Positions 24,365 to 37,000 of a stretch of DNA of 64,000 bases are shown here, piece after piece. The stretch is taken from positions 6,944,001-7,008,000 of the forward strand of contig NW_025920104.1 in the NCBI RefSeq assembly GCF_902686445.1, given 5' to 3'. Both the position numbers and the translations under genes were made by a program. Each line of letters starts with the position of its first letter. The first letter of the stretch is position 1. This DNA comes from Sciurus carolinensis. Lineage: Eukaryota; Chordata; Mammalia; Rodentia; Sciuridae. The notes under the pieces are model-generated. The model saw nothing but the letters and a program-made list of their open reading frames with translations, was not told where the DNA came from and did no database searches.

Positions 24365-27300
24365 TAGGAACTCCTTACTGCTGTGAGGAAAGGGGGCACC
24401 GATCATTCTGGTTGCTTTGAAGCTGAAAGGGGCAGTGAGGGGCAAGCAGTTTGGAGTTCCCTTTTAAAAATCAGGTCAATCTAGGGGTCCAAGGTAGAAA
24501 TCTGGTTGGGGAAGAGCAGATTGTAAAGTCATCTGGGGATGGGTGCTTCTATGAGAAAAGAACAAAAAGACATGAGTACTGAAATGAGATTAGTACAAAG
24601 TAAATGTTGCAGCATCTGGAACATGCCAATGCATATCATGAAGATGACAGAAGTCAATCTCTCACCAGGAGGTGGAAGAACTGAGAAATTGTTCCCATAA
24701 TAAGGCCTAACAAAGGCTGGAGAGGACAAGGCCTTTATTTGGGAAGTTTAACATTGTCCAGGTTATCAGGAATGTAAACACAACATTTAACTCTTAATGT
24801 CATTGATGTCCCCACAAAATGTAGTTAAGCTACTTAATGTCATCTGATTTTTGTAAAATATCCCTTTATTGGTATAACCTGTGTTTAGTAGAGATCGCTA
24901 TACTTCTGTTACTTTGGGCTAGATTATCATACTACTAGCAAATAGAATTAAGCTTACCTGTGTAAACTGACTAAAAATTTCTGTCTCTGGCAGTTTCTCC
25001 TGATAGTTATCAGGCACATTTGCTTAAAAATCTTCCACCTTGTACCTTCCAGTCTTTATTCTAGTGGGCTAACACAAGTGTACATCTTAAGTTACATTTA
25101 ACTATTATTTCTTTTAAATGCCCAAGAATGGCTGTATTTTGGTTTTAACTGTTTTACTGGGTTTCTAAGATCAAGTTGGTCAAACTGACATGTTCCTGTC
25201 TTGCTAAAGAGTCAGTGAGTTCCCACAGGGGTCACTTTTAGGAAACTTAAGAGCTGCTTCTTAGCTCCATTGGTGCTCTTGGTTAGGTAGGGTCTTTTCT
25301 ATGAGGTGGCTTCCTTTGGAAGCATCAAGGGATGATTCCATTTTTCCATGACTCTCCTCTGCAGCAGGTGCACTGATTGACTTTTCATACTCTAGTGGCC
25401 TCATTAATCTCCTTGATCAGGAGATTGTGTGACCCAGAGTTGCAATGCTCCTTAGAGAAGTCCTCTTGTTCCCTGGGTTCAGGCTGACTGAGGGCAAAAG
25501 ATCCAAATACTGGTCTATCTTGCCCTCTGTATTTAATCTCAATCTCTAAATTTGATCTTAACCATCCAGCAAGCCAGTCTCAACAGTCATAAAGTAAGAG
25601 TACAGGGCTTTAACTTCAATGTCTATAACTTTACAGTTATTTACCTTTTATTTAACTGGAGTCTGTATTAGTACTGGAAGTTACCACTATCTGTTCTATA
25701 GGTGATGGTTTATTATCACAAGTTAACTAGGTTGTGTGTTCTTGAAGCAGCTGCTTATGCAAAACATTAACAGGTATCAGTTTTACAAAATAAAATTAGC
25801 AAGAGTAAAAATATATTCAGTTTGTATAATAAATATTTTAAACTTTTTCTGAGCTATACATTATATCCCCTGTTTGAGATCACAGTAATTTTACAACAAA
25901 AACCAATCTCTTGACTATCACTTTAAATAAACTGAAGTCTGACTTATTTTAGAGTCACTCTAACTTGCAGTAAGGAGGGAGGCAGAGCCTTATCTCAGGT
26001 AAGGCATGGCTCTTTACAAATCTTAAGTGTTCTAATTCTGTTGTTGATCTTTGCTTCTTTCTTACATGTCATTTTAAGAAGTTTACATATATTGATTCCT
26101 GAGTCTATATGAACCTTAGTTAAAATAATTTAACATTATATCTAAAACATGAATTATAGAAAGGTTGAGAGAGCTTTTAACATTTCTTTTGTGTGGCAAA
26201 GTGGTAAACTGCTTTCATGATTCACAATATTAACCTTTAAACAAATCAGGCTCTAACTTTTAGAAATAAATGTACATTTGAAATTCTTTATCTCAGTGTA
26301 AAAAGTTACAAATTTTACATATACCATATTAATAACAGATCCTATAATAGAACATTAAATGATAGAAATAAATCCACAGTAAAATTTACTCTTTATAAGT
26401 TAGAATTAACATTACAGACAAGTTTAATCTGGAGAAGAGCAGCTTGATAAATTCCCTGCTTTAAAAACTTGTATACCTGGAAAATACAAACACATTTAAT
26501 ATGCAAAGAGTGACCATTTCACAATTACCTTGACACTTTTATATTACCAAATTTAGTTTTTAAAGAAAAATTTAGACTGTAACATAGTATAATACTCTAA
26601 CAGTTGTTTAACCATAATTGTATAAACCCCAATTTTTAAGACTAATTGTTCTAAAGAATAAAACTTAATAGACACAAAGTTAAGAGTAAATTAGTGTTTC
26701 TAAGAAATTCTTGTCATTTTACCATGTCATTTTACCATATAGATTAAACTTTGGTTTATATCAGAACATTAGTATTTCACCTTAGGAAAAACCTTAAATA
26801 ACTTTAGCTGTCTCACATACATACAACCAACTTAGTTACATGCAAACTTGTTGAAACTTGCCCTTTACTTACACACAGACTTTCTTTGCACTTACTTAGA
26901 TCCTCATGTATTTCATTATACAAGAACTTTCTTACCCAGAAAGATTTTGTTCTTCACAAAATATATTTCCATATCTATAACCTTTTATTTTCTCTTTCCT
27001 ATCTGTTGACCCCTTTTTGTTCACATTCTGAAACAACTCTTAAGATATTTCTGAATTTAGATAAATTATTCCACTTTAATAAGATTAAATATTTTTGTTA
27101 TTTATAGTACTCTAATTGAAACACAGTTGAAAATTTTGGAACTCTTTGTATATAGAATTGTAACTGTTAGGACATAACTCTTAGTAACCTTGTTTTTGGT
27201 AATGATGCAAAGCAATTTTAAATCCATTTTATCTACCTATCTATGAAAACATCAATAATGTTTAAGTATGTTACCCCATGGAATTTAAGGAGTTAAAGAG

Positions 27301-27690
27301 TATTAATGTGATTTAACAATTAGCATTTTAACTCTGTAAATTAATCAGATGTCTCTAACACATTTGAGTAATCCCATACATGTTAACTCTAATTCACTTA
27401 TTTTGAAAAAAAAAAAAAACAAGATATCAGACAAGTGTCCTGAACAGTATTTGCCATCTCTTTCCTGTTGAAGGAAAGTCCTAGAAACAATTGATATTAG
27501 ACATTTTATTAACATTGGCATTTCATTAGTTTGACCACCTAGAGACTTTTGAGTTATTTTCAAAGACATTTTACTATTTATTTGTTTACCCAATTTAAAC
27601 TTAACTCTTTTAAATCACGTGAATTAAAAGTATCTGGATCCATTTTTAAAATTTTAGTTTTAGGAGAGCTCAATTTTGATACAGACAAAA
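24365..27690 (-). other. Decayed ERV internal region (probable pol end and env)
   Basis: Position between reverse transcriptase and the 3' LTR makes this the expected place of integrase and env. The sequence is AT-rich with stops in all frames. I could not identify integrase or envelope motifs, so the assignment rests on order only. Confidence 0.45.
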
Positions 27691-27698
27691 CATAACAT

Positions 27699-28265
27699 TG
27701 TGATGAGCTGACAGATCTGACTCCATGAGAATGTTATAGGCCAGACTGTAAGGGAAATGACTAAACAGACTCCATTTTGCTCTGAGACTCCATATTATGT
27801 AGGAAATAAGCTTCTCCCATGGGAACACCCCACCTCTATTCCCATCATGAGTTACTTGGTGTGACATGTTTAATAATATACAATGGCAACTCCTATGTAG
27901 TAAAGAATTGCTCTCTTTTGACTCCTATTGCTCCTAAAAAATGTACCATGTAAACAATATTTGTGTGGATGTTAGCAACCTAGCAACCATTATTTAGTTT
28001 GTACCTAGGTAAGGGTCATTTTGATCCACTTCTCCCTCTGTCAATGATCTCATGATGTTAATGTGTAATTTTGAATCATAGCAACAGACACTTATGATTA
28101 ATGTGATTTTTGGTATAAGAACCCCTACAACCCTGTGGTCGGGGCTGTTCTCCCAATAGCCATTTTTTTGGGCATTGTGTGAGTCAGCTGCCCAGCTTAA
28201 TAAAGACTCTCAAATTTGGACTTCTCAGTGGTGATCAGTTTGTTCTTAAGTTGCGCCCCATAACA
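27699..28265 (+). mobile_element. Solo LTR, 567 bp, nested in the ERV
   Basis: Starts TGTGATGAG and ends CCATAACA, with a perfect 5-bp target duplication aacat (27694-27698 and 28266-28270). It has an AATAAA signal at 28199-28204 and a TATA-like 'ggtataagaa' near 28111. It lies opposite to the host ERV, and removing it restores the ERV sequence. Its family differs from the LTR at 13901. Confidence 0.9.
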
Positions 28266-28399
28266 AACATCAGATAGCATGAAATACAAATAACACAAAA
28301 TCAAAGGCCTTGTAACTTTATAGGTGAATCTCCATTGCAATGTAACAGATGTTCAAAAACTCTAATTGAATAAAAAACTAGAACTGATCAAAAAGTCAT

Positions 28400-29440
28400 G
28401 AGCTCAAAAAATATTCAATTAAAAAAAACAAGAATTCTGAAAAAAATGATACAGCCATGAATTACTTTAGTAAAGTACCATAAAATTTATTTTTGCTGGA
28501 GTTCAGGTAAGACTCTTTTACTTTTTTTTTCCCTTGGGTTTGAGACCTTTGTCCCACTCAGACTTCAGGCTTCCTCTATTTACATTTCAATGTAGGCCTT
28601 GACTGACATCTGGAAGGAGCTAACAGGTTTTAGCAGAAACTTTGTGCCTAGGACATTTTAGCTATTTCTATCTGGACAGACTTGAATGTCAAAGAAAATT
28701 ATGAGACCTTATTTTCCATTACTTTTGAGAATGAAGCTACTATGCTAAACTCCTCACTGATATATGCCATTGGTTATTGGTTATTGAGCTGCCTACAGCT
28801 GCCTATCCAGGATTTATTTTCCCCTCAGTGACAAACAGGTTAAGTCTTGCTCCATAGGTAAGCTGAGGACAGGAGCTTGAAGTAAGGCCCCTTTTTAATA
28901 TACCTGGGGCAGAATATTGTTCTATGGTGGCTATCTTTCAGTAGTATTGAACCTATTGATGGCATAATTAAGCTTTATCTTTGAGATCTTATAATTTCTA
29001 TCAGGTAAGAAGTTTAGGAGCTCTGTAATGGCCTTTTGATATTCCTCCTGGGTGGAGGCATATAAAAGATGTCATTTACATACTGAGAAAAATTACAGAT
29101 ATTTTATCTCTAAACCTTGTTAAGTCCTTAGCTAAGGTTTGTTTGAACAGGTGAGGACCTTCTCTAGGTTAGTTGAGACACATTATCTGGTTCCTGAAAG
29201 GCAAACAGAAATTCTATTCAGAGTCTAGCATATACAGAAAAAGCTGTCTTTTAAATGTAATTTAGTAAACCAAGCAGCAGCTGGAATTTCAGATAACAGT
29301 AAGAACTACAGGGGGGGGGATTACTGCTTAATTATTCTAAGGTTTTGGACTAGGCAGTTTACTTTTTAACTCCTAAAATTGGTGAATTGCATGGGTTGCA
29401 AGGCACTAAAAGTTTATGTCATTTTGAATGATCTTTAATA
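28400..29440 (-). pseudogene. ERV pol remnant: reverse transcriptase
   Basis: Translated in pieces on the minus strand, this stretch follows a gammaretroviral reverse transcriptase from the N-terminal 'PILGVKK' block (about 29.39 kb) through the catalytic box. There the usual YVDD reads YVND (29071-29082), so one catalytic aspartate is changed. Several stops and frame changes interrupt it. Protease and the start of reverse transcriptase are missing. Confidence 0.75.
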
Positions 29441-29479
29441 AGCTCTTTTTCTTGTCTTTATGTTCCCTTTTCTTTTTGA

Positions 29480-30888
29480 TCTCTATTAAGAAATGGAAGT
29501 TGCAAGCTGGAGAAGATCATCTAAGGATTGATCAGGGTCACATGCCAATTTTTGTAATTTCCTCTAAATGTTAGGGGCTGACTGAATGATAAATTTATAC
29601 TTTAAAAGTAGGTGGCCCTTTATGGATTCAGGGTGGTATGTTTTCTTATTGCCTTCCTGAGTCTCTCCATGAAAATAGCAGGGTTTTCCTGAAGGCCTCA
29701 TATAGTTTTCTAGGCATCCTACTCATTATTTGAATCCCAGTTAGAATGGTTTCTGAATCCCAGTTAGGATGGTTTCTGGGAACTGCCTGTGCTCTAGATG
29801 GTTAATAGCATAATTTCCCAGGTGAAGTCAAATACCTGGCATAAGTTTTGAAACATTTCAATATTTATTATGATACTCCAAAAACCTTCCTGAATATTTT
29901 TGTCTGTCTTAAGTTGGGAGGGTCCCCTTGGTCTTCCTCCCTTAGTCTCTGGAGGGTGAGGAGACATCTGTTGGTTATTAGGCGATAACACCCTTTGCTT
30001 GGAGGGTCTCATGGGAGGGTTTTTTTTAAATGTCTCCCTCTTTCAGCTTAAAGAGAACATAGTGAGCATATTTAAGCACAAGGACAGTAATGAAGAGACT
30101 CTAGATAGACTAGTGACAGGCTAACTATGCGAACAAAGGGAACCTGGGCATTTTCATATTAATCATCCTAGGCCTTAATCCTACAGTTTGAATTTCTAAT
30201 GTCTGGTCAGCAAGGGAAGGGGAGCATCCAGGAGGGAGTGTATGTGCTGGGGAGTGCTGTATGGCCCATACAGAGGCAAAGGTAATTGACGCTTTCCCTC
30301 AGTGCCATTCGTCAACTCATCACCCTGGATACCCCTTAGGGTTGTCAGGAGGGGGAGTCCGGAGAAGAAACCTTTGGTATCCACCCTGGGCCTGCAGAAC
30401 CCTGCAGTTGTTCCAACATTTTCTCCACTTCCACACATCCTGGGTGGGTTAGGATAGCAACATGTGTACTGGTGACAATTGCGCTCTGGACCTGGACTGA
30501 AAAGTAGGAAATGGCTTTGGCAGATTCCAACATGCCTGATCTGTACAGAGCAGGTGATTGAAAACTGCCTAGGTTGGGAAACTCTCACCCAAGTCTTGAA
30601 GAATGGCAGCTGCACTAGTTGCCTTTAAGTAGCCTACGGGTGCCCATTTTGCCCTCCAAAAATAAAGACACAGAAAGATACACCTCAAACAGATGTGGGG
30701 TGCATGGAGAGAGAAACTTACTTACCTCGCTCAGCATGGAGCTCGGTGAAGATTGGCCACTCCATGGAGCAGAGTGTAGCAAACATACCCTTCTTTAGGT
30801 GATCCACATCAAAGTTCCATCCTCTGGCATGGACCTCTGAGAAGTGACTCAGGAGGAAAGTCTCAGGAGTTACCTGAGTCTGTCTCAT
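29480..30888 (-). pseudogene. ERV gag remnant: matrix to capsid
   Basis: The start codon is at 30888 on the minus strand. The matrix start is recognisable, but the second codon, glycine in functional gammaretroviral Gag (the myristoylation site), is arginine. The p12-like segment falls in the ORF 30615-30196, and capsid, including its C-terminal major homology region, lies at about 29.85-29.48 kb. Stops and frameshifts break it at several points. Nucleocapsid is not found. Confidence 0.75.
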
Positions 30889-31324
30889 AATAATGAGGAG
30901 AAAAGGTCCAAGCAGACTGAAAAGAACAAGGGAAGCAATACACACAGCAGAACAAATTTTCACAGGACTCACCAACATTCACCTGCTGGTCAACCACACC
31001 AATCACAGGCACAATGCCCTTCTCATTCACACTGCCAAAATCAGACCAAGGATCCTTTACCAAATAGCCACCCAGACAGCATCCACTGGGGATGTTGGTG
31101 TGACACCTGATCGTCAGGGACGTCTCCCACAACTTCCAACAGTGGAACCTCCAGGGTCACTTGCAACCCTTTCCTTCCACCAAATGAGAATTCTCAACCA
31201 AACTCAAATGGGGACTTGTGTCCCACCAAATGGAGGTGACCACTCCTTCTTCCATGGCAAATTTCCTTAGAAACCTCAGTACCATGGGCTGTTTGTCTCT
31301 CCTGGGGCAGAGTCAGATGATCCT
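30889..31324 (-). other. ERV leader between primer-binding site and gag
   Basis: Expected place of the packaging leader. A plus-strand ORF of 125 codons (30893-31270) crosses it and is judged a chance antisense frame. Confidence 0.6.
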
Positions 31325-31342
31325 ATCCCAGATGAGCCCCCA
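31325..31342 (-). other. Primer-binding site, tRNA-Pro type
   Basis: On the minus strand TGGGGGCTCATCTGGGAT matches the standard tRNA-Pro primer-binding site of gammaretroviruses at 16 of 18 positions. A 2-bp TT spacer separates it from the 5' LTR end. This fixes the element's orientation. Confidence 0.9.
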
Positions 31343-31344
31343 AA

Positions 31345-31943
31345 TATTGGGGTTCAATATTGACCGATTCCTGGAGAGTCAAAGTGCACACACAGCAATG
31401 CAAATCACACAACAAGGTTTTATTGCAAGCTCGAGTCTGGACCACAACGAATCTCTCAGACCACTACCATGGCTGAGCAGGGAGTGGCCCCGAGGGATGA
31501 GAAAGCACTCTACTTAAGAAATTTCCAATCATTCACATACAAAGACCTGTAAATTATTGGTTAACATTGGAACAGCTAAATGTTTGTTCTCTTTTGGTTG
31601 GGTCCTACCAATTTGTTTGAATCTCATTGGGTCCTGCCAAAACTGAATGGTCCTGGAGGAAGAAGGGAAGAGGGAGGGGGTGAACTATGCAGGAGATGAG
31701 TCAGGGCTAGGCCCCCTCCCCTGTCCTTGATAGATAAGGTTTCCAAGCAGCTTCCCATTTCTTGGACAGATATCTCTTAACAGCCTTGATAAACCCCGGG
31801 GGCCCAGTATGTCCTGTTTGTCCTGTATTGGCTCTTGAAGGTAGTACCTGTGTGCCCTTTCCTGGGGGTAGATTTTACAGGTCAGTTCCAGAAATGGCTT
31901 TTTCATATGACATGGCTACACAGATGTCACCTTGTTCTCAACA
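31345..31943 (-). repeat. 5' LTR of the ERV
   Basis: 599 bp, TGTTGAG...CCCCAATA on the minus strand. It keeps an AATAAA polyadenylation signal (31418-31423) that the 3' LTR has lost. The two LTRs differ by many scattered substitutions, so the insertion is old. Confidence 0.9.
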
Positions 31944-31947
31944 TACT

Positions 31948-32030
31948 GAGGCATTCATTGAGCTTACAATCCTCTAGTCTCAGCCTCCTGAATCACTGGG
32001 ATTACAGGTATGTCCACCATGCCCAGCTTT
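31948..32030 (-). repeat. Right half of the SINE split by the ERV
   Basis: Continues the inverted B1 body interrupted at 23507: 'gaggc...ctcagcctcctgaatcactgggattacaggtatg'. Confidence 0.8.
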
Positions 32031-32838
32031 GGGATCTTCATTTTGAGAGAGACTTTAGTGGCTTTAAATTTCATAACTACAGTTCTCTTTCTGCATGTAA
32101 AGTGTGTCATTCTATAGTCTCCTGAACCCATTTGTTTCTGATGGGAAATGGGCTTCATTTTGACTCTTCTTCTTCTTCCTCCTTTGGAATGTCTTTTACT
32201 TCTTTATGAAAAGTAATCTGTGAAGAACACAACATAAAATTGACCATCATAATCACCTGCCTATATTAATCTGGTGCCTGGGACAGTTGGAATGCACAGA
32301 TCTAGGGAGGCCTGTGAAGTCTGGAGATGGACAATGAATTTGCAAACATCAGGGCTCATGTTGACACAAAGCAGAACTGGTCTGCTCACCTGCCTGTCTT
32401 TCTTCTAGCTCACTGGTGGCTTCTTCTCCATGTGAACTCCTGAGATCTGAGGAGCTTCCATGATGCACTTGTCCCCATGGTTTGGCCTGAGATGCCATGG
32501 CCCTCTAGAAACAGCTGTCCCTTTGGTATGCATCATTTGATCTCTTCAAATGCATCAAGACCCCTGAGGCCTCAAACCTGAGAGTTGCTACTGTGAATAT
32601 TGACTCTTTCTCCCAAATAAAATCATTAAAAAATCCTAACAGAAAGGATTAAAAATCAGAACCTAACCCTGCAATATCCCAGAACCCCACACAGAACAAT
32701 AACTCTAGTGAAGCAGGAGATATCATGCTGGGGAGCCAGGTAAACCTTATCAATAGAGACCCAGTGGGTGCTGCCCAGGAGATGGAGCTGGAAACTCTGG
32801 AGTCTGACACAGCCCTGCCTCTTTGTTCCTCTTTACCA
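32031..32838 (+). other. GAB-like gene intron 3; no gene seen
   Basis: Unique sequence between the ERV-split SINE and the L1 target site. Confidence 0.5.
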
Positions 32839-32852
32839 CTTGACTTACTTTA

Positions 32853-33824
32853 TTTTTTATTTTTTTTTTTGTATATGAATATTTATTGGCTCATTATTTG
32901 CAAACATTAATAACAACACAAATGTTCTCTGAGTGAATAAATGAACACACCACGAAATGCATTATAATGAATGAAAAAAATCAGACTCAAAAAAACTATC
33001 TGTACGATGATAACATTTATGTGACTTTCCGATAAAGGCAAAAATACAGAAACAGAAATCTCCATTGTTACCCAAAGACTATAGTTAATCTTTAAAGAAA
33101 ATGATTCTAAAACTAGCATCTGTTACTTAAACCAGAAAGTCGTGGACTATGCTCTGACTTCGTAATTAATTTAAAACATGTATTATGTTTATATTTTTCT
33201 CCTTAATTCTCTCAATCTTTGGCAGGGTGATACAAAGTGATTGTTTCTCTTATGTGGATTACATTTTAATTTTGCCTTTATTCTTTTCTCTCCTGTGAAA
33301 TAGTGGAAACCTACTTACTGAGCTCTTCCATAAGTGCCGCCAAAAAGTATCAGAACCTCACTGACTATATCAGATATTTGAAAATTAATCTATTTGGAGA
33401 GTTACTATGGAGACAGGCAGATACAGCCTTGTAAGATTACTAAAGACAAGCTGATCGCTGCTCTCACTCATGTACTTGGAGAAGCCCTAGAGGAGAGTGG
33501 ACTAAGAAAAGAGCTATGGAATTCCAGGGAATGGAAAACACCAAAGGTGTTAGATAGTGTGGACTTTATGTAGTCTGTTTACCTAGAAAGTCATCACACT
33601 GCATGACAAGGTATTGATCGTATTTTACATTGCTTTCAAATTCATTCTCTCTCCCCCTGTCTTTCATCTTAGTCCTCAGTTCATGCCACTAGTATCGGTC
33701 CCTCTGTAAAGTCCTCTTATTTGACTCATCTGTTCCCTTTTATCTACATTTCTCCGTCTCATCCAACTCTACCTACCCTAAGTATCTAGGAATACTATGC
33801 CTGGGTTTTATGACATAATTATTC
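32853..33824 (-). repeat. Probable 3'-transduced flank of the L1
   Basis: Lies between the L1's own A10 and the outer target duplication. On the minus strand it ends with AATAAA (32887-32882) 11 bp before an A-rich tail (A12, T, A6), as expected when an L1 transcript reads through its weak signal to a downstream one. It shows no gene or known repeat to me. Confidence 0.8.
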
Positions 33825-34080
33825 TTTTTTTTTTATTGTGAACAAATGGGATACATGTTCTTTCTCTGTTTGTACATAGAGTAAAGGCATACCATTTGTG
33901 TAATCATACGTTTACATAGGGTGATGTTGGTTGATTCATTCTGTTATTTTTTCCCCTTCCCCCCACCACTCCCATCCCTCTTTTCCCTCTATACAGTCCT
34001 TCCTTCCCCCATTCTTGCCTCCCTCCCTAACCCTCACTCTAACCCTAAAACTAACCCCTCCCACGCCCCATTATGTATCA

Positions 34081-37000
34081 TCATCCACTTATCAGCGAGA
34101 TCATTCTTCCTTTGGTTTTTTGAGATTGGCTTATCTCACTTAGCATGATATTCTCCAATTTCGTCCATTTGCTTGCAAATGCCATAATTTTATCATTCTT
34201 TATGGCTGAGTAATATTCCATTGTATATATATGCCACAGTTTCTTTATCCATTCATCAACTGAAGGGCATCTAGGTTGGTTCCACAATCTGGCTATGGTG
34301 AATTGAGCAGCAATGAACATTGATGTGGCTGTGTCTCTGTAGTATGCTGATTTTAAGTCCTTTGGGTATAGGCCAAGGAGTGGGATAGCTGGGTCAAATG
34401 GTAGTTCCATTCCAAGTTTTTTAAGGAATCTCCATACTGCCTTCCAGAGTGGTTGCACTAATTTGCAACCCCACCAGCAATGTATGAGTGTACCTTTTTC
34501 CCCACATCCTCGCCAACACCTGTTGTTGCTTGTGTTCTTAATAATCGCCATTCTGATTGGGGTGAGATGGAATCTTAGGGTGGTTTTGATTTGCATTTCT
34601 TTTATTACTAGAGATGTTGAACATTTTTCCATATGTTTGTTGATTGTTTGTAGGTCTTCTTCTGTGAAGTGTCTGTTCATTTCCTTAGACCATTTGTCGA
34701 TTGGATTATTTGTAGTCTTGGTGTTGAGTTTTTGAGTTCTTTATAGATTCTGGAGATTAGCACTCTATCTGAAGTATGAGTGGCAAAGATTTTCTCCCAC
34801 TCTGTAGGCTCTTTCTTCACATTGCTGATAGCTTCCTTTGCTGAGAGAAAGCTTTTTAGTTTGAATCTATCCCAGTTGTTGATTCTTGCTTTTATTTCTT
34901 GTGCTATGGGAGTCCTGTTGAGAAAGTCTGATCCTAAGCCGACATGTTGAAGATCTGGACCTACTTTTTCTTCTATAAGATGCAGGGTCTCTGGTCTGAT
35001 TCCGAGGTCCTTAATCCATTTTGAGTTTAGTTTTGTGCACGGTGAGAGATATGGGTTTATTTTCATTTTGTTGCATATGGATTTCCAATTTTCCCAGCAC
35101 CATTTATTGAAGAGGCTATCTATTCTCCATTGCATATTTTTGGCCCCTTTGTCTAGTATGAGGAAATTATATTTGTTTGGGCTTGTGTCCGTGTCCTCTA
35201 TTCTGTACCATTGATCTACCTGTCTATTTTGGTACCAATACCATGCCATTTTTGTTACTATTGCTTTGTAGTACAGTTGAAGTTCAGGTATTGCAATACC
35301 CCCTGCTTCATTTTTCCTGTGAAGGATTGCTTTAGCAATTCTGGGTTTCTTATTCTTCCAGATGAATTTCATGATTGCTTGTTCTACTTCTGTAAGGTAC
35401 ATCGTTGGGATTTTAATTGGAATTGCATTGAATCTGTATAGCAATTTTGGTAGTATGGCCATTTTGACAATATTAATTCTGCCTATCCAGGAACATGGGA
35501 GATCTTTCCATCTTCTAAGGTGTTCCTTAATTTCATTCTTTAGTGTTCTGTAGTTCTCATTGTAGAGGTCTTTCACCTCTTTTGTGAGATTGATTCCCAA
35601 GTATTTTTTTTTCGAGGCTATTGTGAATGGAGTAGCTTTCCTAACTTCTCTTTCTGAAGATTCATCACTTATGTATAAAAATGCATTGGATTTATGAGCA
35701 TTGATCTTGTATCCTGCTACTTTACTGAATTCACTTATGAGTTCTAAGAGTTTTCTGGTGGAATTTCCTGGTTCCTCTAAGTATATAATCATATCATCAG
35801 CAAATAGGGATAGTTTGAGTTCTTCTTTTCCAATTCGTATCCCTTTAATTTCTTTGGTCTGTCTAATTGCTCTGGCTAGAGTTTCAAGGACGATATTGAA
35901 TAGGAGTGGTGAGAGAGGGCATCCCTGCCTTGTTCCAGATTTTAGGGGGAATGCTTTCAGTTTTTCACCATTAAGAATAATATTAGCCATGGGCTTAGCA
36001 TAGATGGCCTTTACAATGTTAAGGAACGTTCCCACTATCCCTATTTTTTCTAGTGTTTTGAGCATGAAGGGGTGCTGTATTTTATCAAATGCTTTTTCTG
36101 CATCTATTGAAATAATCATGTGATTCTTGACTTTAAGTCTGTTGATATGGTGAATTACATTTATTGATTTCCTGATGTTGAACCAACCTTGCATCCCTGG
36201 GATGAAACCCACTTGATCATGATGCACTATCTTTTTAATACATTTTTGTATGCGATTTGCTAAAATTTTGTTGAGAATTTTTGCGTCCATGTTCATTAAG
36301 GATATTGGTCTGAAATTTTCTTTCCTCGATGTGTCTCTGTCTGGTTTAGGTATCAGGGTGATATTGGCTTCGTAGAATGAGTTTGGGAGGGTTCCCTCCT
36401 CTTCTATTTCATGGAATACTTTGAAAAGTATTGGAATGAGCTCTTCTTTAAAGGTTTTGTAGAACTCGGCTGAGAAACCATCAGGTCCTGGACTTTTCTT
36501 TGTTGGTAGGCTTTTGATGACTTCTTCTATTTCATTACTTGAAATTGGTCTATTTAAATTGTGTATGTCCTCCTCATTTAGTTTAGGCAATTCATAGGTC
36601 TCTAGAAACTTGTTGATATCTTCGAAATTTTCTATTTTGTTGGAATATAGATTTTCAAAATAGCTTCTAATTATGTTTTGTATTTCAGTCGTGTCTGTTG
36701 TGATATTTCCTTGTTCATTCCGAATTTTGGTGATTTGGGTTTTCTCTCGGCTTCTCTTTGTTAGTGTGGCTAAAGGTTTATCAATTTTGTTTATTTTTTC
36801 GAAGAACCAACTATTTATTTTGTCAATTTTTTGTATTGTTTCTTTCATTTCAATTTCGTTGATTTCAGCTCTGAGTTTAACTATTTCCTGTCTTCTACTA
36901 CTTTTGGTGTTGGTCTGTTCTTCTTTTTCTAGGGCTTTGAGCTGTAGTGTTAGGTCATTTATTTTTTGAGTTTTACTTCTTTTATTAAATGCACTCCATG

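Larger units (their letters stand above)
23508..31943 (-). mobile_element. Gammaretrovirus-like (class I) ERV, proline-tRNA type, defective
   Basis: A provirus in minus orientation. Two ~598-bp LTRs flank ~7.2 kb of internal sequence. A proline-tRNA primer-binding site adjoins the 5' LTR and a polypurine tract adjoins the 3' LTR. It interrupts a SINE, with a 4-bp target duplication (tgct at 23504-23507, tact at 31944-31947, one mismatch). Gag matrix, gag capsid and reverse-transcriptase remnants can be followed from 30.9 kb down to 28.4 kb. Every gene is broken by stops, frameshifts and deletions, so no viral product is expected. 24.8-27.7 kb is AT-rich and too decayed for me to assign. A nested solo LTR adds 567 bp. 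Confidence 0.9.

Noticed and set aside
30893..31270. 125-codon plus ORF
   Set aside because: It lies antisense to the ERV leader and gag start, with no recognisable domain.
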